64,000 bases of DNA from positions 186,001 through 250,000 of the forward strand of contig NZ_CM000961.1 of NCBI RefSeq assembly GCF_000143825.1, given 5' to 3'. The translations under genes and the position numbers were made by a program. Numbering within the stretch: the stretch's first letter is position 1; each line of letters begins with the position of its first letter. The DNA comes from Corynebacterium genitalium ATCC 33030 (GTDB lineage: Bacteria > Actinomycetota > Actinomycetes > Mycobacteriales > Mycobacteriaceae). The notes beneath the pieces are model-generated. The model did no database searches. It saw only the letters and a program-made list of their open reading frames with translations, and had not been told where the DNA came from. Shown one piece after another: positions 38,045-47,653 of the stretch.

Positions 38045-38611
38045 TTAACGCTTGGAGTACTGCGGGGCACGGCGGGCCTTGTGCAGACCAGCCTTCTTGC
38101 GCTCGACGGCACGTGCGTCGCGGGTGAGGTAGCCAGCCTTCTTCAAGGTCGGGCGCTCAGCCGGGTTGTACACGTTCAGGGCGCGGGCGATGGCCAGGCG
38201 CAGAGCACCAGCCTGGCCGGTCGGGCCACCACCGTTGATGTTGGCCTTGATGTCGAACTGGCCTTCGCGCTCCAGCAGCGTCAGCGGGGACAGGATGTCC
38301 TGCTGGTGCAGCTTGTTCGGGAAGTAGTCCTCGAACTCGCGGCCGTTGACCGTGATCTTGCCCTCGCCTTCGACGACGGTGACACGGGCGATGGCGCGCT
38401 TGCGGCGGCCGACGGTCTGGATCGGGCCCTCGTGGAAGGACGCGACCTCGACGGTCTCCTCAGCGCCAGCGGTCTCATCCTCGACTGCCACGGCGTCGCC
38501 GATGGTGTAGTTGAACTCTTCGGTCGCAGCGGTTGCGGCGTCGACGTCGGTGAGGTCAGTCTCAAGGGCTGCGTCAGCGATGTTGTCGGGGGTGTTGTTC
38601 GGCTCGGTCAT
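38045..38611 (-). CDS. rpsI: Small ribosomal subunit protein uS9 with acidic N-terminal extension
   Basis: 188 residues against about 130 in most bacteria. The conserved S9 fold starts near residue 65 ([14 protein letters not shown]) and ends RRAPQYSKR, whose tail reaches the ribosomal P site. The first about 60 residues are Asp/Glu/Thr/Ala-rich with no basic residues. Such extensions occur in corynebacterial S9. The start overlaps the rplM stop (TAATG). Confidence 0.96.
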   Translation of the reverse strand: MTEPNNTPDNIADAALETDLTDVDAATAATEEFNYTIGDAVAVEDETAGAEETVEVASFHEGPIQTVGRRKRAIARVTVVEGEGKITVNGREFEDYFPNKLHQQDILSPLTLLEREGQFDIKANINGGGPTGQAGALRLAIARALNVYNPAERPTLKKAGYLTRDARAVERKKAGLHKARRAPQYSKR

Positions 38612-39054
38612 TACTGCGCCACCTGCTTAAGCTCGAAGTTCTCGGGCTTCTGCGCCTCGTGCGGGTGCTCGGCACCGACGTAGACGTGAAGCTTCTTAAT
38701 GGACTCACGGGAGAGGCGGTTGTGCGGCATCATGCCCTTGACAGCCTCTTCGATGACGCGGTCCGCGCGCTCATCGAGAGCACGGCCCAGGGTCATGGAC
38801 TTCAGGCCACCCGGGTAACCGGAGTGGCGGTAGCGCATCTCACGATCGCGCTTGTTGGACGAAATGTGGACCTTGTCGGCGTTGATCACGATGACGTGGT
38901 CGCCGGTGTCGACGTTCGGTGCGAACTGCGGCTTGTGCTTACCGCGCAGTAGGTCTGCCACGGTAGAAGCAAGCTTGCCCAGCACCACGTCGGTAGCGTC
39001 GATGACGTACCACTGACGGGTAATGTCACCGCTCTTCGGGTGGTAAGTAGACAT
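38611..39054 (-). CDS. rplM: Large ribosomal subunit protein uL13
   Basis: 147 residues, normal length: [16 protein letters not shown], the [18 protein letters not shown] core, and [10 protein letters not shown] with MLPHNRL-like ([11 protein letters not shown]) C-terminal motif. An early assembly protein of the 50S subunit. It heads rplM-rpsI; the promoter should lie in the 344-bp region upstream (39055-39398), which I otherwise find to hold the terminator at 39235-39264 and nothing protein-coding. Confidence 0.97.
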   Translation of the reverse strand: MSTYHPKSGDITRQWYVIDATDVVLGKLASTVADLLRGKHKPQFAPNVDTGDHVIVINADKVHISSNKRDREMRYRHSGYPGGLKSMTLGRALDERADRVIEEAVKGMMPHNRLSRESIKKLHVYVGAEHPHEAQKPENFELKQVAQ

Positions 39055-39234
39055 ACATGGACTCCTTGAAGTCTGTATCTAGAGGCTGCCGGCCATGTGC
39101 GCCCGCTCCCCCCTCACATTCCGGCGGCCGGTGGAGACCCGGATGTGAGGTGACCAGCTACCGCAGAGCGAGCGCCGGTCGGAGACAACACACAGACCGT
39201 TAACCCTAGAGCACCACCTGCCGAAACACCAAAA

Positions 39235-39264
39235 CGCCGCCGCAGAAGTTTCCCTGCGGCGGCG
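39235..39264 (-). terminator. Rho-independent terminator after esxU-esxT
   Basis: CGCCGCCGCAG (39235-39245) pairs with CTGCGGCGGCG (39254-39264) around an 8-base loop; on the minus strand TTTTGGTG follows. It separates the esx operon from rplM. The rest of 39055-39398 contains no gene I can support. Confidence 0.85.
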
Positions 39265-39398
39265 CGGCAAAACCTGATCCCCCTCTGTCCGCGCCACGCG
39301 TCGGTGCCCAACGTCGCGTCCGCCCACGCCAACCGAATAGGAACGGTCAGTGCAGCTTTAAGACGCTTGCAAAAAGGGAACGGCAGTGTGTGGCGTAC

Positions 39399-39686
39399 TT
39401 AGGCCCAGCTGTTAGCGGCGGCGGTGTTGACCGCCTTCATCCGGGAGTTGCCGTTTTCGACGGTGTTGCCGATGACGGTGAGGATCTCGTTCAGCTCCTC
39501 TGCCGCGGCATCCCATTTCGCCTGGTGGATCTGGTACGCCTCAGCTGCTTCACCGTCCCAGCTGTCCACCATGGGGCGCAACCGCGCCTTCAGGTCCTCG
39601 AGCTGGCCGTCGATCGTGAGTGCCGACTGCAGAATGTCCTGGGATGTGTTTGAGATCGAGGCGAATTGGTACTTGATGACAGTCAT
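39399..39686 (-). CDS. esxT: WXG100-family protein EsxT
   Basis: 95 residues, two helices joined by a turn with W43-D44-G45 (DSWDGEAAEAY) and a Tyr nearby, the WXG100 arrangement in which middle residue may vary. It has no signal peptide; WXG100 dimers leave through type VII secretion. ATG with AAAGGAG ribosome site. It lies 38 bp downstream of esxU, giving the pair characteristic of ESX-4. Confidence 0.9.
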   Translation of the reverse strand: MTVIKYQFASISNTSQDILQSALTIDGQLEDLKARLRPMVDSWDGEAAEAYQIHQAKWDAAAEELNEILTVIGNTVENGNSRMKAVNTAAANSWA

Positions 39687-39724
39687 GGTGTTCTCCTTTA
39701 ACTCTCTGAATTCTCTTCGTGGGC

Positions 39725-40042
39725 TTACAGGGCCAGGCCTGAGGACGGCGCGATCGACGAGAAGCTATCCGCGTTAGTGGCCTCGACGTCTTCGTAGTTG
39801 CCCGCGTTATCGCGGATGTTCATTGCGATGGCGGTCAGTGCCTCCCCGAGACGGCGCTCGGCATCGTCGTAACGCATCATCAGCTCGTTGAAACTGACCT
39901 GTGCGGTGCCGCCCCAGTGGCTGCGCGCCCCCTCTGCGAGAGTCTGCAGACGGTTGAGTTCACCGTTGATTTCTTCATTGGTCGTTTCGACTTCCTTGGC
40001 GGCGGCGCGCATCACGTCGGCTTCTGTTTGCATGTTGCTCAT
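39725..40042 (-). CDS. esxU: WXG100-family protein EsxU
   Basis: 105 residues, helix-turn-helix hairpin with W43-G44-G45 (SHWGGTAQVSFNEL) and a C-terminal acidic/serine tail. It should form the secreted heterodimer with EsxT. The ATG at 40042 is preceded by five G at 5-bp distance instead of AGGAGG. A SigM-like promoter lies at 40154-40182, giving a leader of about 100 nt. Confidence 0.9.
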   Translation of the reverse strand: MSNMQTEADVMRAAAKEVETTNEEINGELNRLQTLAEGARSHWGGTAQVSFNELMMRYDDAERRLGEALTAIAMNIRDNAGNYEDVEATNADSFSSIAPSSGLAL

Positions 40043-40153
40043 GTTTTCCCCCGATATCGGTGTGTGACTTAACGGACAAAGGCCGGTCCGGGCACGTGGC
40101 GCGTAGTCGGTGAAGCACCTTTGCGAGCCGTTCGTGACCTTTCCACCCTTATT

Positions 40154-40182
40154 GGACTGCCGCAGGCCCCTGTTTGGTTCCC
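40154..40182 (-). promoter_or_regulatory. ECF-type (SigM-like) promoter of esxU-esxT
   Basis: On the minus strand: -35 GGGAACC (40176-40182), 16-bp spacer, -10 CAGTCC (40154-40159). Mycobacterium tuberculosis SigM is reported to drive esxT and esxU from GGGAACC-type promoters; here the same architecture stands in front of the orthologous pair. A near copy lies at 36525-36553. Confidence 0.72.
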
Positions 40183-40247
40183 TCGGCGGTGAAAATTCTT
40201 GGAGTTTTTCTCCGTGCGGGCCGGTACCTGCCCCTTTGGTGAGACGG

Positions 40248-41264
40248 TTAAGGAGGGCTGTACCGGGCCGAGTCGTTAGCCATGGTGCATGTGGCCTGCT
40301 GGACTGACGTGGGAGCTTTCCGGGTGTGGCAACCAATGGAGATTTGGTGGTCTGCATCGACCCAGGCGCGCCAGTGGGCTTGGGAGCCGTCTGGAAGCAA
40401 GTGCCTGTAGGTGATGCTGTGCTCATCACGCTCGATGAGGCGTAACTCGGGGTCGCCGAGAATCTCCTGCTCAATCTGGGCGATCACGGCTTCTCCTGCC
40501 ACTCCGTAGAGCGGATCAACGGCAAGCTGCAAGCGGAAATCCGGATCAGGGCCGGTCGCGCGCCACATATCTTCATCGGGCTCGAGGGTGAAGCCGACCG
40601 GCACCTCCACGCTCAGACCGTCCTGGGTGAGAGTGACGAACTCGGGCTGCGGGGCTGGCTGCGTAGAAGGCGCGGATGAATCAAGCGAAGGAGCCGATGT
40701 CACCTCACTCGTCGTCGCGCCAATGGAGGCGCCAGATCCGGCCGCGTGCTCTAACGCATCGGAACCAGACCGCGCAACGGCCCACACAGCGGCAGCGCAG
40801 AGTGCGCCGATGACGACCACCGCCACAATGAGGAGGGGGCGTGCGGGTAGGAAGGTGTCGCGTGAGCCGTCGTAAAGCGTCGGGCGACGCAGCGTGATTT
40901 CCTCCCATTCGTTTGTGGACGGATTTGTTTCAGTTTCGGAGTCCGTACTCGAATCCGCCGTTTCGGCAGCGCCCGCTTTCGCATTGGGGCGCAGGGCATG
41001 CTTTCCGCGCGGTTTCGTGGTCTCGCTGGTGAGCACGACGTCGTATCCGCTCATCAGAACAACGAGGTCGTCGATGGTTTCTTCATCCCCGACAATGTGC
41101 ACGTGGGCACCGGCAGGATCACTACCCAAACATTTGCAGATCGCGGCGGCGATCTCGCTGGTGCTCGGACTGTCGTGGCGATGCACGTTGGCAGCACCTT
41201 CGAAAACGACGCTGTCGGGGCGGATAGTCACCGTGAGCTGCGGTGTGGTCAACCGTGTAGTCAT
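40248..41264 (-). CDS. Type VII secretion-associated protein (Rv3446c-like)
   Basis: 338 residues. An N-terminal alpha/beta domain (VTIRPDSVVFEGAANVH, HVHIVGDEETIDDLVVL), one membrane helix near residue 150 (LLIVAVVVIGALCAAAVWAV), a Ser/Pro linker and an exported domain (SVEVPVGFTLEPD, CHTRKAP with a second Cys in ATCTMAND). This matches the ESX-4-specific type VII secretion-associated family placed next to EccC. Its start overlaps the eccC stop by 4 bp. Precise role unknown. Confidence 0.85.
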   Translation of the reverse strand: MTTRLTTPQLTVTIRPDSVVFEGAANVHRHDSPSTSEIAAAICKCLGSDPAGAHVHIVGDEETIDDLVVLMSGYDVVLTSETTKPRGKHALRPNAKAGAAETADSSTDSETETNPSTNEWEEITLRRPTLYDGSRDTFLPARPLLIVAVVVIGALCAAAVWAVARSGSDALEHAAGSGASIGATTSEVTSAPSLDSSAPSTQPAPQPEFVTLTQDGLSVEVPVGFTLEPDEDMWRATGPDPDFRLQLAVDPLYGVAGEAVIAQIEQEILGDPELRLIERDEHSITYRHLLPDGSQAHWRAWVDADHQISIGCHTRKAPTSVQQATCTMANDSARYSPP

Positions 41265-44200
41265 GCTGCGTCACCTACTGCGATCTGGATTGGGCCGGCG
41301 TTGTCGTTGTCGCGCACGAGGATCCCGCGCCCCGGCGCAAGCGGCATCGGTCGAACACCGAAAAGCTGTCCTTCTTCCCGGTTCCCGGAGAGCAGAACAG
41401 CGTCAGGAAGCTGATCTTTCAACGTGGACAAGAACGGAGAGAACAAAGCGCGGGCGCTGCCGCCGAACTTGCGGGCGGCAATGATGTGCAGCCCAATGTC
41501 GTGGGCATGAGGAAGGAGCGCGACGAGCGGACGCAGGTGCTCGTCGGGAACAAGTTCTAGGTCGTCGATCACAAGGTAGATATCTGGACCAGTCCACCAA
41601 CTGCGAGCGGCGAGTTGCTCGGCCGTGACATCTGGCCCCGGCAGACGCGACGACATCGTGGCCACGGTGTCGGTCACCGCTGTAGCGGCCGCGTCAGAAG
41701 AGCCCGCATACGCTGCGACCATGGGGTGGTCCGCGTGGCGCAGGTGGACACGCCGTGGATCGATGACCACCATGCGCGCCTGTTCCCGCGGGAGCTCGGC
41801 GATCTGTGTGATCACAGTGTTCACCAGCGTCGATTTGCCAGAGCCCGCCGCGCCGATAGCGACGAGATGCTGGCCATCCAGGTGCACAGGTTCCAGTGCA
41901 CGTCCACCAATGCCCAACAGCGGCGTGTCGCTTATCGACGTCTGAGTCTGGCGCGCCTGCCCCACCGTCACCCTCTCCGGCAGAACCCTCAAGGCAGGTA
42001 CACGCGGCTGGTGCGCAGTCGTGGCTGCAATGTGTGCGATATCTTCCTTTGCGGTTGCCGCCACCAGCATGCTCATCCCGTCGGGAGTGAGTCCGCGGCC
42101 GGGCAATGCGGGAAGTTTCTCCTGCTTTTTGCGGTCGACTACAGAATCCATCGACTCAGTGAGTTTGAGCTCCACTCGAGTGCCGATGATGTCGCGCACG
42201 TTGGGACGGATCGCGCCCCAGCGCTGGGTGGTGGCCACCAGGTGCACCCCAGCCGCCGGCCCCTCAGCCGCAATGGTCGCCAGCGGTTCCCGCAGATCCT
42301 CCAGTTTCGAATCGGTCGCCAACAATGAATGCCACCCATCGACCGCCAACACCGTGTGCTGCGGTCGCGGTGCGCCACGCGGGTTTTCAATGATGCCCAA
42401 GACTTCATCGACGACGCGGCGGACCCGCTCCTCGTCGCTGCGTTCTGCCACGCCGGCAACGTGGGGCAGACTTTCAAGGTCCGCGAAGTCGCCGCTACCG
42501 GCATCGACGATGTAGAAGCCGATCTGCTCAGTCGAGTGGGTGGCAGCCAAAGAGGTGATCAGCGTGCGCACGGCCATCGACTTGCCCGTTTGCGGCCCAC
42601 CGGCGATCGCCACATGGCCGCCGGAGACGTTCAAGTCGAGGATGAGGGGATCTTGGCGCTGGTGGTAGGGGTCGTCGATAAGCCCAATGCCCGCGGTGAG
42701 CATTCCCGCTCGCGTGACGACGGCAGGGATCCCTACCCGGCGCGGCAGTGGTGGCAGCCACACGCGGTGAGCGCTGTGCCCGCGCAACTGAGCAGTCTCG
42801 CCGGCGGCCTCAACAACAGCCGCCAGCACGGTTGTCGACGTGTCCGGCGTACCTGCGACGACCGGGGTCACCTCGGGCGGATCCCAGCCGTCGAAAATGC
42901 GTACTGCCGGGATGCTCGCTGCGGTATGGGAACCGTGCGCCGCAACGTCTTTTCGCATGAGTGGACCGGAGACATACGCCGCTTTGAAACGCGTGACCTC
43001 ACTGGATGCGGCCTTGAGGTAGCCCGAGCCAGGGTCAGCCGGCAACTCGTAAGCATCGGGGATGCCCAGTACCTGGCGCGACTCGGTGGCTGAGAACGTG
43101 CGCAGACCGATGCGGTAGGACAGGTGCGAATCCAGGCCGCGCAGTTTGCCCTCCTCAAGCCGTTGTGAGGCTAACAGCAAATGCACACCCAACGAGCGCC
43201 CTAACCGTCCGACAGCGACGAAGAGATCCGCGAAGTCCGGGTGTTGGCCGAGGAGCTCGGAGAACTCGTCGACCACGATGAGCAGTGCCGGCAGCGGATC
43301 CATGTCTGGACGCGTGCTCATGCGTGCCGCGGTGTAGTCGGTGACGTTGGCGAAATTACCCGATGCGCGCAGCAGTTCTTGGCGGCGGTTGAGCTCGCCG
43401 GAGATCGCATCGAACATGCGCTCCACCAGGACCGCCTCGTCTTCCAGGTTGGTGATCACCGCGGATGTGTGGGGTAACCCTTCACATCCGAGGAACGTGG
43501 CGCCGCCTTTGAAATCAACGAGGACAAAGTTGAGCTCCTCGGGCGAATGTGTCGCTGCCAGCGCTGCAACGAGTGTTCTGAGTAGTTCAGACTTACCGCT
43601 TCCTGTCGCGCCAATGCACAATCCATGCGGGCCCATTCCGCCGTGCGCTGACTCCTTCAGGTCTAGATAGACGGGCGCTCCGCCCGATCCCGGACCTTCC
43701 GTACCGATCGGTACCGTCAACCGTTGCCGGGTCCCCTCCCGCCCAGGCCACATCGCCGGCCCAGACAGCTGGTCTACGTCTTCGAACCCCAACAGCTCTA
43801 ACAGGTCCCCGCTATTGGCAGTACCTGTTTGGCCCTCAGGACGGCGGTAGAAGGCGAGATTCCGGCAGATGTATTCTGCGGCACCGTCACTGAACTCGTC
43901 AGGCTCCCCAAGCGGCTCCGTGCCAGCTGCTGTGACCGCACTAATGCGTTCCCCGCACACCAAGTGCAGCGCATCCTCGTGAACGAAGGCATCCTCATCC
44001 TCCGTGACCACGACAACGCAGTCGTGCTCGGTGCGCACTAGTGCGTCCGGGGAGCCAGCATCCACGAACGCGATCGAGAACGCCGCGGACTCAGGATCGC
44101 GGGTGTGCGGCAACCACTTGGAGAACTCGAGCCCCTCTGCAGCGACCTCAATACCGAGCAGCTCCGGGCCGTGGAAGAACACCACCTGCGCCAACATGGA

Positions 44201-44893
44201 CCGCGCCACTGTGCGCGCTTTCGGCCCTGCAAGTGTGATGAGCGGAAACGCTTCCAACTGGATGATGATCGGAACCCGCGGCACCGCGCTCACGGCAGCC
44301 ACAGTGCGGCGCAGACTCACAGCGCAAACAGGGTCGAGATCTTCAGGTGAACCGGGGTCAGGCACGTCGATAGGCGTGCACAAAGCGGACATTCCTGTTC
44401 CCACACGCACTTCCAGCGCACGAGAATCGTCGTCCACTCTCTCCCAGACCCGCTCTGTGGGCACCGCGCTGACCAATGCCTGCGGATGCGGGTGGAAGAA
44501 CTCAACATGGGCACGCTGCTTGTCGCCATTTCCGCGGGCGTGCTCCGCCAGCGCGTCAAGGTGGCGCAAGTACACACGGCGGGATTCGTCAATATCCCCG
44601 GCCCGCTCCGGAGGGTTGAGCATTGTGAGCATGCCCATGACCATCATGAGCGGAAAGACCATCATCATGGGGCTAACACCCCGGCCTGACAAGGCCATGA
44701 TCGCCACCATTGCTCCGATGGCTGCGACCATGACCACCGGCATGATGATTTTCATCATTGGTTCCGGCGGACGCCGCACCGCCTGCGGGACGGGCTCCGC
44801 GACGAGGTTCCCACCAGGCAGCGGCGGTGCATCGTCAGCGCTGTGGCCAGCATTGACCGGTGTTTGGACAGGATTGTTGTCCAATCCGAGCAT
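41261..44893 (-). CDS. eccC4: ESX-4 secretion ATPase EccC (FtsK/SpoIIIE type)
   Basis: 1,210 residues in one chain. Two membrane helices near residues 50-90 are followed by three P-loop ATPase modules: GATGSGKSELLRT (about 430), AGGPQTGKSMAVRT (about 770) and GAAGSGKSTLVNT (about 1020). It recognises WXG100 substrates through its C-terminal module and drives export. The ATG at 44893 follows a run of seven G at 6-bp distance. It is divergent from eccD across 160 bp. It contains two copies of the 11-mer (41930, 42673). Confidence 0.95.
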   Translation of the reverse strand: MLGLDNNPVQTPVNAGHSADDAPPLPGGNLVAEPVPQAVRRPPEPMMKIIMPVVMVAAIGAMVAIMALSGRGVSPMMMVFPLMMVMGMLTMLNPPERAGDIDESRRVYLRHLDALAEHARGNGDKQRAHVEFFHPHPQALVSAVPTERVWERVDDDSRALEVRVGTGMSALCTPIDVPDPGSPEDLDPVCAVSLRRTVAAVSAVPRVPIIIQLEAFPLITLAGPKARTVARSMLAQVVFFHGPELLGIEVAAEGLEFSKWLPHTRDPESAAFSIAFVDAGSPDALVRTEHDCVVVVTEDEDAFVHEDALHLVCGERISAVTAAGTEPLGEPDEFSDGAAEYICRNLAFYRRPEGQTGTANSGDLLELLGFEDVDQLSGPAMWPGREGTRQRLTVPIGTEGPGSGGAPVYLDLKESAHGGMGPHGLCIGATGSGKSELLRTLVAALAATHSPEELNFVLVDFKGGATFLGCEGLPHTSAVITNLEDEAVLVERMFDAISGELNRRQELLRASGNFANVTDYTAARMSTRPDMDPLPALLIVVDEFSELLGQHPDFADLFVAVGRLGRSLGVHLLLASQRLEEGKLRGLDSHLSYRIGLRTFSATESRQVLGIPDAYELPADPGSGYLKAASSEVTRFKAAYVSGPLMRKDVAAHGSHTAASIPAVRIFDGWDPPEVTPVVAGTPDTSTTVLAAVVEAAGETAQLRGHSAHRVWLPPLPRRVGIPAVVTRAGMLTAGIGLIDDPYHQRQDPLILDLNVSGGHVAIAGGPQTGKSMAVRTLITSLAATHSTEQIGFYIVDAGSGDFADLESLPHVAGVAERSDEERVRRVVDEVLGIIENPRGAPRPQHTVLAVDGWHSLLATDSKLEDLREPLATIAAEGPAAGVHLVATTQRWGAIRPNVRDIIGTRVELKLTESMDSVVDRKKQEKLPALPGRGLTPDGMSMLVAATAKEDIAHIAATTAHQPRVPALRVLPERVTVGQARQTQTSISDTPLLGIGGRALEPVHLDGQHLVAIGAAGSGKSTLVNTVITQIAELPREQARMVVIDPRRVHLRHADHPMVAAYAGSSDAAATAVTDTVATMSSRLPGPDVTAEQLAARSWWTGPDIYLVIDDLELVPDEHLRPLVALLPHAHDIGLHIIAARKFGGSARALFSPFLSTLKDQLPDAVLLSGNREEGQLFGVRPMPLAPGRGILVRDNDNAGPIQIAVGDAA

Positions 44894-45054
44894 GAATGTC
44901 CCCCCCTCGAACCATCCCTGCTGGTTCCCCCAACCGCAGGTGTTGAGCGTTAGTGTAGCGCGCCGTTACCGATTACGTGTAGCGTGAACGCCAGCACAGC
45001 TCATCACGTGTGCAGGCGGGGGCCTGCACTGTGCAACCCGGGGGGAAGAAAACT

Positions 45055-46377
45055 GTGGTCGCCGCATCGACTCACCATGTCGTCCGCGTCACCGTGCGTG
45101 TCAGTGCCGTGACGTACCACCGCTCCATTGACGTGACATTGCCAACCGCGTCGACGTTCGCTGAGGTCCTGCCGGAGCTTGCCCGGCTCGTCGAGCTTCC
45201 GGAAATCGGACGACCGTGGGAGTTCACCACTGCCGGAGGTGCTCCCCTGGATCCGCACACTCCCCTGCACCACATGCGCGTGCGGGACGGTCAGGTGCTT
45301 GCACTGCGCCCGGAGGAGGAGGTCGATCCCCCGGTCGTGCGCGACGCTGCGGAATCGCTCGCGGCGGTGTCGGCTGACGGGGGCCCGCGCGCCGGGATCG
45401 ATACGGCGTCATCGCTCGCGGGTATCGTTGCCGTCGGTTTTCTTGTTGCTGCCCTGACCAACCCGGTTATCGGTGTCGGGGCAGCAGCCGTCGTCGCGCT
45501 CGCGATCGGTGTCATCTCCCGTTCCCGCGCGGTGTTCCCCGCCGGCGCTGTGCTTGCGGGTATCGCATGCGGCACCTGGGCCGGGGGCGAGGAAGCGATT
45601 GCGTGGCCGCTCAACAGCAGCGCAGCACTTGGTGTGGTCGCTGCATCGGCGACGGTGGCAGTCCTGGTCGGCGGTGGGGCGGTGCTGGGCTTCGCCGGCA
45701 CGCGATGCGGTACTGCGGTACTCACGGTGAGTGCACTTAGCGCAGGTGGCGCATTAGGATCGTGGTTACCGTCCCCGCACGCTCCCGCAGCGACGGTCGT
45801 GCTGCTGGGGTTGACCGCCGTCATGCTCACACCTGCTGTGGCGACCCGCGGCGCCGGTCTACGCATTCCCCGCGTGCCCACTGCTGGGCAGGAGTTCTCC
45901 ATCGCGGACGACTACCAGGATGACGTTGACCTGCGCACGCACAAAGCCCGCGGTATTACAGACGGTCTGGGCATCGGCACCGCCGTGTGCATGATCCCGG
46001 CGCTGATCACCATCGCTATCGCGGGCGGAGCCTGGATCTTTGCGTTCTGTCTCTGTGTCGCTGGAGCGCTCATCGTGCACGCGTCACGCCACCACTCCAC
46101 CGCGCCGAGGTTGAGCCTCGCACTTTCTGCCATGACGGCCGTTACCTGTGCTGTTATCGCCGTCGCACAGATGGATAGCCCGCATCCAGCGCTACTCGTG
46201 CTCGCCGGAGTCCTCGCGGTGGCTGCGGCAAGCGCGACGATCTGGGCCCGTTTCGTCCCCGATCTGGAACCCACCACACTCGTGTGGCTCGAGCGCGCCG
46301 AGGCTGCCGCGATCATTGCCGTGTTGCCGCTGGCTGTCTACCTCACCGGTTTCTTCACGCTGATCAGGGGCCTGTAG
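45055..46377 (+). CDS. eccD4: ESX-4 membrane channel component EccD
   Basis: About 440 residues. The N-terminal 90 form a ubiquitin-like YukD domain (VVRVTVRVSAVTYHRSIDV), then eleven predicted membrane helices (SSLAGIVAVGFLVAALT to VYLTGFFTLIRGL). It forms the membrane pore scaffold with EccB and EccC. I start at the GTG at 45055 because six G lie 9 bp upstream and the domain begins there; the frame opens 15 codons earlier. The stop overlaps mycP by one base (TAGTG). Confidence 0.92.
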   Translation: MVAASTHHVVRVTVRVSAVTYHRSIDVTLPTASTFAEVLPELARLVELPEIGRPWEFTTAGGAPLDPHTPLHHMRVRDGQVLALRPEEEVDPPVVRDAAESLAAVSADGGPRAGIDTASSLAGIVAVGFLVAALTNPVIGVGAAAVVALAIGVISRSRAVFPAGAVLAGIACGTWAGGEEAIAWPLNSSAALGVVAASATVAVLVGGGAVLGFAGTRCGTAVLTVSALSAGGALGSWLPSPHAPAATVVLLGLTAVMLTPAVATRGAGLRIPRVPTAGQEFSIADDYQDDVDLRTHKARGITDGLGIGTAVCMIPALITIAIAGGAWIFAFCLCVAGALIVHASRHHSTAPRLSLALSAMTAVTCAVIAVAQMDSPHPALLVLAGVLAVAAASATIWARFVPDLEPTTLVWLERAEAAAIIAVLPLAVYLTGFFTLIRGL

Positions 46378-47594
46378 TGCGCTTTCGCTTATCGACGTCC
46401 ACGTGCATCCCGGCCCTAACCCTCATGCTTTTCTCAACCCAGCCCGTTCTTGTTGCCACCCCACCTGCCCACGCCCAAGATGTCGCCTGCGCAGTCCCGG
46501 TTCCCGCGGACCCACCCGCCGCTGCGGCCGATCTCGACCAGGTGCGTACTATCGCCACCGGCGCGGGAGTGAAAGTGGCTGTCATCGACACCGGGGTTGC
46601 CCAGCACCCCGAGCTCAACCAGCTCATCCCCGGCAACGACTACGTCACTCCCGATGAGCCGCGCCCGTTCCAGGACTGCGACGCGCACGGCACCGTCGTC
46701 GCCGGCATCATCGCGGGCACGACAACGGGCATCGCCCCTGATGCGGAGATCATCGCGATCCGCCAATCCTCCGCGCACTTCCGCACAACTACGGCCCCAG
46801 TACCGGATGGCTCGCCGGAAGCAGAGGACATCCCCGGTGCGGGGAATTTGGACACCCTTGCGCGCGCCATCCACAACGCGATCGACTTGGGCGCCGACGT
46901 GATCAATATGTCGGTCGTCTCTTGCGTGGAACCGCAGCTCGCCGCACGGGTGGACACCCAGGACCTGCGTCTTGCACTCGGGCGCGCCGAGTTGGACGGT
47001 GTTGCCGTTGTCGCCGCCGCGGGCAATGCGAACCACGAGTGCCCGCCGGGCTCCACGGTGTACCCGGCGCACTTCCCCACCGTGATCACTGTCGGGTCGA
47101 GAGCGGACAGCCACACCATGGCCGAGTACTCCCTGCCGGTACCCGACGAGCACATAGCTGTTTCCGCACCGGGCCGCCCACAGGCTGCTTTGTCGTCCGA
47201 CGGAAACGGTTTCACCGGTGGAGTTGCGGGCGATCGCGGGGACGCTCAACCATACGAGGGCACCAGTTTTGCTGCTCCGGTGGTCAGTGCAACAGTGGCG
47301 TTGCTGCGGCAGCGTTACCCCGATGCCAGCCCGGCGCAGATTCGCGCGATGGTGGATGGGGCCGCGGAGCCGAGCGGCGGGGCCGTCGATACGCTCACTA
47401 CGCTAACGCATCTCCCGCCCGAATCTCACCGCTCTGGTCGCGATGACGATACGGACCCAGTGACAGTTACTCCCGTAGAGAAAACCGTGGCCACAGCACC
47501 CCGCAAGACCGGTGTTGTACTCACAATTCTTGGCTTGTTTGCGCTGCTCAGCACCGCTGTAGGTTCTTTGTTGGTCTCGCGCAGGAACATTTGA
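46377..47594 (+). CDS. mycP4: Mycosin protease MycP of ESX-4
   Basis: 405 residues. An N-terminal signal (IPALTLMLFSTQPVLVATPP) exports a subtilisin-type domain with Asp in VAVIDTG, His in DCDAHGTVVAG and Ser in YEGTSFAAPVVS. A C-terminal helix (TGVVLTILGLFALLSTAVGS) and basic end anchor it. Mycosins stabilise the ESX membrane complex and cut selected substrates. The GTG start overlaps the eccD stop, so eccD-mycP are coupled. The 11-mer at 46387 overlaps the first codons. Confidence 0.93.
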   Translation: MRFRLSTSTCIPALTLMLFSTQPVLVATPPAHAQDVACAVPVPADPPAAAADLDQVRTIATGAGVKVAVIDTGVAQHPELNQLIPGNDYVTPDEPRPFQDCDAHGTVVAGIIAGTTTGIAPDAEIIAIRQSSAHFRTTTAPVPDGSPEAEDIPGAGNLDTLARAIHNAIDLGADVINMSVVSCVEPQLAARVDTQDLRLALGRAELDGVAVVAAAGNANHECPPGSTVYPAHFPTVITVGSRADSHTMAEYSLPVPDEHIAVSAPGRPQAALSSDGNGFTGGVAGDRGDAQPYEGTSFAAPVVSATVALLRQRYPDASPAQIRAMVDGAAEPSGGAVDTLTTLTHLPPESHRSGRDDDTDPVTVTPVEKTVATAPRKTGVVLTILGLFALLSTAVGSLLVSRRNI

Positions 47595-47653
47595 CGTACT
47601 GTGCACATTAAACGCATGAAAACACCACTCACCACACCAGTAAGGACGCAATC

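Noticed and set aside
44922-44929. A third GGGAACC motif upstream of eccC as SigM-like promoter
   Set aside because: No CAGTC-type -10 follows at 16 bp, and it lies only about 30 bp from the start codon.
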